Below are positions 6,625 through 11,347 of a DNA stretch of 11,347 nucleotides, in pieces. The notes under the pieces were generated by a model. That model did no database searches. It was given only the letters and a program-made list of their open reading frames with translations, and was not told the origin of the DNA. A program made the translations under genes and the position numbers. The DNA comes from JBBRHF01 sp038223055. GTDB taxonomy: Bacteria; Actinomycetota; Actinomycetes; JACCUZ01. How positions within the stretch are numbered: position 1 is the stretch's first letter; every line of letters starts with the position of its first letter. The stretch is from positions 1-11,347 of the forward strand of contig JBBRHF010000144.1 in the NCBI GenBank assembly GCA_038223055.1, read 5' to 3'.

Positions 6625-6933
6625 GGCCGCCGAGAGCAATGGGGTTGCGGTCGACAGGACCCGCGGCGGGCTACATCGTGCCGCGCGTACCAACTTCCTC
6701 GTCCGGGTTCTCGAGACCCTGCCGGGACGAGCCCTATGACGTCGCCACGGCAGAAGTGCACGGGCGACTGCTGGCGCACGTGCACCGAAAGGGAGAGAAG
6801 CGCGGTGGGCACGACCTGCTGATCGCGGCGACACGCGCTAGCCACCCAACGAATCGTCCTCACTACGGACTGCAGCGCGCGGTACGACGACCTTCCTGGC
6901 GTCGACGCTCTGGTGGTTCGCCCGGCGACATAG
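6625..6933 (+). pseudogene. VapC-like PIN-domain toxin remnant, two frameshifts
   Basis: The C-terminal two thirds of a PIN-domain RNase can be assembled from three plus-strand frames. Frame one gives GVAVDRTRGGLHRAARTNFL and VRVLETLPGRAL, ending at a TGA (6737). Frame two gives PYDVATAEVHGRLLAHVHRK, then GEKRGGHDLLIAAT. Frame three gives LATQRIVLTTDCSARYDDLP, then GVDALVV, and ends in TAG at 6931. These align with the standard VapC order: an HG helix, the RG-HDLLIAA helix with the conserved aspartate, and the TTD catalytic strand. Shifts lie at about 6728-6737 and 6831-6842. The N-terminal strand with the first catalytic aspartate, and any VapB antitoxin, are missing. It is certainly non-functional as it stands and marks another lost TA module. 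Confidence 0.82.
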
Positions 6934-7043
6934 GCTCCATCTGCCGGCTCGCAGCCAGCGGCTTGCCGGGGAAGTCGCGGTGACCAGGTGGTGCCAGCCC
7001 AACAGAATCAGACGCAGCTGGGATGCTTTCCCGCTGGTTGAAC

Positions 7044-7391
7044 CTACAGGTCCAGGTGCAGGCGGAGGGCCTCGCCAAGGGCGGCCAGGCTCGAGCCGGA
7101 CAGTCGTCCGAGGACGGGCCCGAGCCGATCGACGGACACGGACCGGACCTGCTCGGCCTGCGCCTTGGAGTCCACCCGGAGCCCCGTCGTCGCCGCCGGC
7201 AGGAGAGTCTGGAACGGGCGGACGCGCGCGACGTTGCTCGTGACCGGCACGACCGTCACGACGCCTCTGCCGAGCCGGACTGCGGCCGAGTTGGCCCGAT
7301 CGTTGCTGACGATGACGGCCGGACGCCGCTTGTCGGCTTCGCTGCCGCGAGCAGGGTCAAGGTCGACCAGTCGGACTTCGCCGCGCCGCAT
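7044..7391 (-). CDS. mazF: MazF/PemK-family endoribonuclease toxin
   Basis: A 115-residue toxin of the MazF/PemK family, sequence-specific mRNA interferases with an SH3-like barrel. It opens with MRRGEVRLVDLDPARGSEAD and KRRPAVIVSND, the usual RGEV and RRP-V-VSN core. VTVVPVTSN (residues 45-53) holds the conserved T/S positions, and the second core segment KAQAEQVRSVSVDRLGPVLG (76-95) holds the Q/E-Q-R motif. Length is normal and no key element is missing. The ATG at 7391 overlaps the antitoxin stop by one base (TGATG), so the pair is translationally coupled. Cleavage specificity cannot be read. Confidence 0.94.
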   Translation of the reverse strand: MRRGEVRLVDLDPARGSEADKRRPAVIVSNDRANSAAVRLGRGVVTVVPVTSNVARVRPFQTLLPAATTGLRVDSKAQAEQVRSVSVDRLGPVLGRLSGSSLAALGEALRLHLDL

Positions 7392-7609
7392 CAGCCAAGG
7401 CCGTCGCCGGCGACGCTCTCCCAGGTCGCTCGCTCGCCGGAGGCGTCCCAGTCCTCCCAGGCCGCGGCGTAGTCCTGCTCGAGATCGGTGTGCCGAAGCA
7501 GCCGGATGGCTTGCTGCAGCGCCGCCGACCGTGACCTCAACCCTGACGTCCTGGCGTAGTCATCGAGCAGCGCCACGTCGTCGGCGGACAGGCTCACGCT
7601 CAACTTCAC
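7391..7609 (-). CDS. mazE: Ribbon-helix-helix antitoxin of the MazEF pair
   Basis: A 72-residue antitoxin. The N-terminus VKLSVSLSADDVALLDDYAR is a ribbon-helix-helix pattern: a short DNA-contacting strand, then two helices continued by SGLRSRSAALQQAIRLLRH. The acidic tail EQDYAAAWEDWDASGERATW is the usual toxin-wrapping segment. I chose GTG at 7609 because the protein then starts exactly at the RHH strand and because TACATT lies six bases upstream (leaderless pattern). Much longer in-frame extensions to 7882 would run across the operator and into galE DNA and are not credible. It is expected to bind MazF and repress its own promoter at the dyad just upstream. Confidence 0.88.
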   Translation of the reverse strand: MKLSVSLSADDVALLDDYARTSGLRSRSAALQQAIRLLRHTDLEQDYAAAWEDWDASGERATWESVAGDGLG

Positions 7610-7615
7610 CTCCGC

Positions 7616-7648
7616 AATGTACCTCGGGTAGCAACGAGGTGCTACCCG
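7616..7648 (-). promoter_or_regulatory. mazEF promoter -10 and operator dyad
   Basis: On the minus strand TACATT (7621 down to 7616) lies six bases before GTG 7609. Directly upstream is a perfect 9-base inverted repeat, CGGGTAGCA (7625-7633) and TGCTACCCG (7640-7648), with a 6-base centre. The dyad would cover the -35/spacer region, the place where an autorepressing RHH antitoxin should bind. No good -35 hexamer is visible. Confidence 0.72.
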
Positions 7649-7718
7649 GACGAACGGCTCTCGTGGTGGGCCTGCATGCCTCCGGCTGGCCACACCTGAG
7701 GCGGGCTGGGCCACGACA

Positions 7719-7724
7719 TAGGCT
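7719..7724 (+). promoter_or_regulatory. -10 box TAGGCT of galE (leaderless)
   Basis: TAGGCT is followed by seven bases and the ATG of galE at 7732, so transcription should begin at or next to the start codon. There is no ribosome-binding site before the ATG. The same box and spacing occur before two other genes in this window (8788 and 9498). Confidence 0.6.
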
Positions 7725-7731
7725 GCTGACC

Positions 7732-8703
7732 ATGACGTGGCTACTGACCGGCGGGGCGGGGTACATCGGGGCGCACGTGGTGCGTGCGCTGGGCAGGGCC
7801 GGCATGGACGTGGTGGTGCTCGACGACCTGTCCACCGGGCGGCGGGAGTTCCTGCCCGCGGACGTGCCGTTCGTGCAGGCATCGATCCTGGACACCGCGG
7901 CGGTGCGCACGACGTTGGACCAGCACGACGTACAGGGAGTCATCCATCTTGCCGCCTTGAAGTACGCCGGGGTCTCGGTGGACGAGCCGCTGCACTACTA
8001 CCAGGTCAACGTCGACGGCACCCGCAGCGTCCTGCAGGCGATGGCCGAGCACGGCGTGGACCGGGTCGTGTTCTCCTCCAGCGCCAGCGTCTATGGCACC
8101 CCCGACGTCGACCTGGTCACCGAGGGCACGGCCACCCACCCGGAGAGCCCCTACGGGGAGTCCAAGCTGGTCAGCGAGTGGCTGATCCGCGACGTCGCCC
8201 GCGCGACCGACGGGCTGCGGCACACATCGCTGCGCTACTTCAACGTGGTGGGCACCGGGGGCGAGGACGTGTTCGACATCAACCCCTACGGCCTGCTTCC
8301 GGCGGTGATGAAGGCCATGACCGAGGGGCGTACGCCGGTGGTCAACGGCTCGGACTATCCCACGCGCGACGGGACCTGCGAGCGCGACTACATCCACGTC
8401 GTGGACCTCGCCGAGGCCCACGTCGCCGCGGCCCAGCGTCTCGCCGAGGGCAAGGATCTCGCTCCGGCCTACAACCTCGGGCGCGGGGAGGGCGCCACCG
8501 TGCTGGAGGTGCTCGACCTGGTCAAGCAGGTCAGCGGCATCGACTTCGAGCCGGAGATGCTCGGGCGTCGCGGCGGCGACCCGGCGCGGATCGTGGCCGC
8601 CGCCGACCTGGCGCGCAAGGAGTTGGGCTGGACGGCGCAGTACGACTACCAGCAGATGGTGGAGAGTGCCTGGACAACGTGGTTGCAGGTCGCGGGGCGC
8701 TGA
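7732..8703 (+). CDS. galE: UDP-glucose 4-epimerase
   Basis: A 323-residue cytoplasmic short-chain dehydrogenase of the extended type that interconverts UDP-glucose and UDP-galactose with bound NAD. The NAD-binding Rossmann motif is GGAGYIG (residues 7-13), followed by the acidic VLDDLSTG (29-36). FSSSASVYG (114-122) supplies the active-site serine, and Y141-x3-K145 (SPYGESK) is the catalytic pair. LRYFNVVG, the ERDYIHVVDLAEAH segment and the YNLGRGEG segment are typical of GalE and suit UDP-sugar binding. The start is ATG at 7732, supported by the -10 box seven bases upstream; longer in-frame extension to 7165 crosses mazEF and is not credible. It may feed galactose to the glycan genes at the left of the window, but it is separated from them by the TA region. 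Related epimerases acting on UDP-GlcNAc or other sugars cannot be excluded. Confidence 0.93.
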   Translation: MTWLLTGGAGYIGAHVVRALGRAGMDVVVLDDLSTGRREFLPADVPFVQASILDTAAVRTTLDQHDVQGVIHLAALKYAGVSVDEPLHYYQVNVDGTRSVLQAMAEHGVDRVVFSSSASVYGTPDVDLVTEGTATHPESPYGESKLVSEWLIRDVARATDGLRHTSLRYFNVVGTGGEDVFDINPYGLLPAVMKAMTEGRTPVVNGSDYPTRDGTCERDYIHVVDLAEAHVAAAQRLAEGKDLAPAYNLGRGEGATVLEVLDLVKQVSGIDFEPEMLGRRGGDPARIVAAADLARKELGWTAQYDYQQMVESAWTTWLQVAGR

Positions 8704-8774
8704 GGGCAGAAAGCAGAGCCTTCGAATGCCCGCTCTTCACACGAAGCCGCATACCGATTGGTTGACGCGCGGAG

Positions 8775-8780
8775 TAGGCT
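8775..8780 (+). promoter_or_regulatory. -10 box TAGGCT of the second antitoxin gene (leaderless)
   Basis: TAGGCT is followed by seven bases and ATG 8788, the same arrangement as for galE. The 84-base gap after galE holds no clear dyad operator, unlike the two other TA promoters here. Confidence 0.6.
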
Positions 8781-8787
8781 TGGCACC

Positions 8788-9027
8788 ATGACGACACAGA
8801 TCGCGGTCCGACTCGAAGACCAGGAGCTGGCCGCCCTCGACGCTGAGGTCGCCGAGGGACGGGCCGCCAACCGATCCGACGCCGTCCGCCGTGGCATCGC
8901 CCGTCTCCAGCGGGACCAGCGATACCGCGTCGAGGAATCTGAACTCGTGGAGCTTGTCCGCCGGGGCGAAGCCGTTTACGCCGACCTGGACGGCATCCTC
9001 GACGTGCCCCACCCCCCACTGGACTGA
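8788..9027 (+). CDS. Ribbon-helix-helix antitoxin, second MazEF-like pair
   Basis: A 79-residue antitoxin. TTQIAVRLEDQELAALDAEV (residues 2-21) followed by RAANRSDAVRRGIARLQRDQ (25-44) is a ribbon-helix-helix DNA-binding domain. The tail, acidic and rich in E/D (VEESELVELVRRGEAVYADL), is the likely toxin-binding part. ATG 8788 is chosen over an in-frame GTG at 8758 because of the -10 box just upstream and because the RHH strand begins there. The stop and the MazF start share a base (TGATG at 9025-9029). It is unlike the first antitoxin in sequence, so the two pairs were probably acquired separately. Confidence 0.88.
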   Translation: MTTQIAVRLEDQELAALDAEVAEGRAANRSDAVRRGIARLQRDQRYRVEESELVELVRRGEAVYADLDGILDVPHPPLD

Positions 9028-9332
9028 TGCGCTCCATCGCAACGGTTGCGCTGGACAAGCGCCGCCCCGCGCTGATCCTGACCCGCCGGTCCAAGCTTCA
9101 CCTGCTGACCTGGGTCACGGTCGCTCCGATCACGAGCACTATCCGGGGCATCACCAGCGAGGTCCGGGTCGGGACACGCAACGGTCTTGACCACGACAGC
9201 GTCATCAGCTGCGACAACATCACGACCGTGCGCAAGGACGCGGTCGGAGACACGATCGGCCTGCTCTTCGACGACCAGGAAGCTGAGCTCGCTCGCGCCA
9301 TCAGCGACGCCTTCGAACTGTTCCTCCCATAG
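9027..9332 (+). CDS. MazF/PemK-family toxin, second pair
   Basis: A 101-residue MazF/PemK-like mRNA interferase. It has LDKRRPALILTRRS (residues 9-22), the conserved RP core; VTVAPITSTIRGITSEVRVG (30-49), the second strand region with T/S; and NGLDHDSVISCDNITTV (52-68), the usual end of the core. The N-terminus is a few residues shorter than in the first MazF and lacks the RGEV start (it begins MRSIATVALDKRRPA), which is normal for one MazF subgroup. The C-terminal helix AELARAISDAFELF is complete. It is coupled to the antitoxin by the TGATG overlap. Its end abuts a truncated Uma2 gene on the opposite strand. Confidence 0.92.
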   Translation: MRSIATVALDKRRPALILTRRSKLHLLTWVTVAPITSTIRGITSEVRVGTRNGLDHDSVISCDNITTVRKDAVGDTIGLLFDDQEAELARAISDAFELFLP

Positions 9333-9498
9333 TCCCGGCGACCAGCCGCGCTTCCAGCCGGCCGTGCCGGGAATGCGCGTTGGAAACCAGGTGGTAGACG
9401 CCGTTCCAGACCTCGTCATGGCCGACGAGACCGAGCTCCCGTCGCCGCGCGATGATCGCTGTGATGTCCGGCTGCTCGCCGAGCACAACCACTGTCAT
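9301..9498 (-). pseudogene. Truncated Uma2-family endonuclease gene
   Basis: The first about 52 residues match the N-terminus of Uma2-family proteins, restriction-endonuclease-fold proteins common in actinobacteria and cyanobacteria: TVVVLGEQPDITAIIARRRE, then LGLVGHDEVWNGVYHLVS and HSRHGRLEARLV. From about residue 54 the frame reads AGTMGGTVRRRR and stops; homology is lost at about 9335-9340, right where the second MazF gene ends on the other strand. Intact members are usually about 180-200 residues and have their catalytic acidic residues beyond this point, so the product cannot be a nuclease. ATG 9498 still has an apparent promoter (TAGGCT seven bases upstream). Insertion or recombination of the MazEF pair probably removed the rest. 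Confidence 0.8.
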
Positions 9499-9508
9499 GG
9501 CAACAAGC

Positions 9509-10888
<1,380 letters not shown>

Positions 10889-11033
10889 CCTGACACTGTG
10901 CACTAGATGACCGGAGTTGGCGCACGCGGTGACCAGCCCGATCGGCCCGGTCATCAGGCCCATGACGACGACGAACGCGCCGTTGAGGACGCCGGGCCAG
11001 CAGGTCGGTCCGCCCCACCCCGATCCGGCGGCA

Positions 11034-11200
11034 GGCCAGCAGTTCGAAGTCAACCGTGGGTGCGTTGCGGCCCTCGGCGCGCTTCAAGAGCCGGTCCTCG
11101 GCCGCGAGGATCTGCTCGGAGGAGAACCGACCGAGTGATTCGGCCGGGAACCCGCTCGACCCGTCCTCACGGGTGAACACTGGTGGGGTCGTGGCGAAGT
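11034..11200 (-). pseudogene. Fragment of a MobF/TrwC-like relaxase
   Basis: About 55 residues in one minus-strand frame read FTREDGSSGF, then GRFSSEQILAAEDRLLKRAE and NAPTVDFELLA. This order (DG-S-F, RFT/S-ILAAE-RLL, then a short acidic end) recalls the linker between the relaxase and helicase parts of MobF/TrwC-type conjugative relaxases of actinobacteria. Neither the relaxase HUH motif nor the helicase Walker motifs are present, so this is a small internal piece. Upstream at about 11200-11215 it joins a PIN-domain piece in a different frame. The identification is from memory and moderate. Confidence 0.45.
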
Positions 11201-11347
11201 CGGGAGGCCGACGTTCTCGATCAGGTGTTCCACGACCTCGTCGAGGATCGCAGCACTCCATTGCACCCGGATGATGCGCTTGGTCATCGCATACAGCAGG
11301 TAGTCGCGTAGCACGCGCGAGTAGAGCACGTTGGCATCGCCGAGAAC
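11201..11347 (-). pseudogene. N-terminal part of a PIN-domain protein, broken, runs off window
   Basis: The frame entering from the window edge reads VLGDANVLYSRVLRDYLLYA, then MTKRIIRVQWSAAILDEVVE and HLIENVGLP. DANVLYSR is the first strand of a PIN domain with the catalytic aspartate, and the WSAAILDEV helix with its acidic residue is the usual next element. The likeness stops at about 11205-11215, where the frame continues as low-complexity PRPHQCSPVRTG and another frame takes over with relaxase-like sequence. The rest of the PIN domain (the central and final acidic residues) is missing. The true start may lie just outside the window. With no complete domain it is unlikely to function. Confidence 0.65.

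Noticed and set aside
5393..6739. A 448-codon open frame on the plus strand
   Set aside because: It overlaps higA in another frame and joins three unrelated pieces (shadow of higA, the DUF4143 relic and the first part of the VapC relic). It is open because of GC-rich codon bias and is not a single gene.
6934..7043. Possible VapB or other small gene between the VapC relic and mazF
   Set aside because: Neither strand gives a recognisable antitoxin; the minus-strand frame over this part has no family likeness.
7165..7731. N-terminal extension of galE by 189 codons
   Set aside because: It runs antisense through mazF and mazE, is S/R/P-rich, and the epimerase fold begins precisely at ATG 7732 behind a -10 box.
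10889..11053. N-terminal extension of the decarboxylase containing a hydrophobic stretch (LNGAFVVVMGLMTGPIGLVT)
   Set aside because: Group II decarboxylases are soluble and start where ATG 10888 lies; the stretch comes from debris upstream. I could not link it to a membrane protein family.

Overview
The window is high-GC DNA with dense overlapping reading frames, GTG starts, ATGA/TGATG gene overlaps and -10 boxes of the TANNNT type placed 6-7 bases before start codons. Together these point to an actinobacterium; I cannot place it more precisely. It reads as the edge of a surface-polysaccharide locus followed by an accessory region packed with toxin-antitoxin (TA) genes, several intact and several decayed, and ending in debris of a mobile element.

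Region 1 (1-3588) is glycan assembly. A truncated-by-window MOP-type flippase and a GT4 glycosyltransferase lie on the minus strand. Divergent from them is a tightly coupled plus-strand operon: GT2 glycosyltransferase, a second DPM1-like GT2, and a DUF2304 membrane protein, with 4-base ATGA overlaps at both junctions. These would extend lipid-linked glycans at the membrane and move them across it.

Region 2 (3590-7650) is a TA and defence graveyard. On the minus strand is a decayed wHTH-nucleotidyltransferase (MNT) gene with a one-base frameshift, followed by a frameshifted HEPN-like remnant and a doubtful further remnant. Next is an apparently intact higBA pair on the plus strand with a clear operator. 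After it come a 3' fragment of a DUF4143 ATPase gene, a long inverted repeat, a 3' fragment of a DinB/DUF664 gene (minus), a VapC PIN-domain remnant with two frameshifts (plus), and an intact mazEF pair (minus) with its own operator.

Region 3 (7732-9511) has galE (UDP-glucose 4-epimerase), then a second intact antitoxin/MazF pair on the plus strand, abutting tail to tail a truncated Uma2-family endonuclease gene.

Region 4 (9509-11347) has a group II PLP-dependent decarboxylase (minus), preceded by remnants of a MobF/TrwC-like relaxase and of a PIN-domain protein that runs off the window.

I did not find a convincingly new multi-gene system. The most informative signals are the shared leaderless promoter architecture (three exact TAGGCT-N7-ATG cases, two related ones), operators set inside the promoters of both higBA and mazEF, and the many independent gene remnants in about 6 kb.
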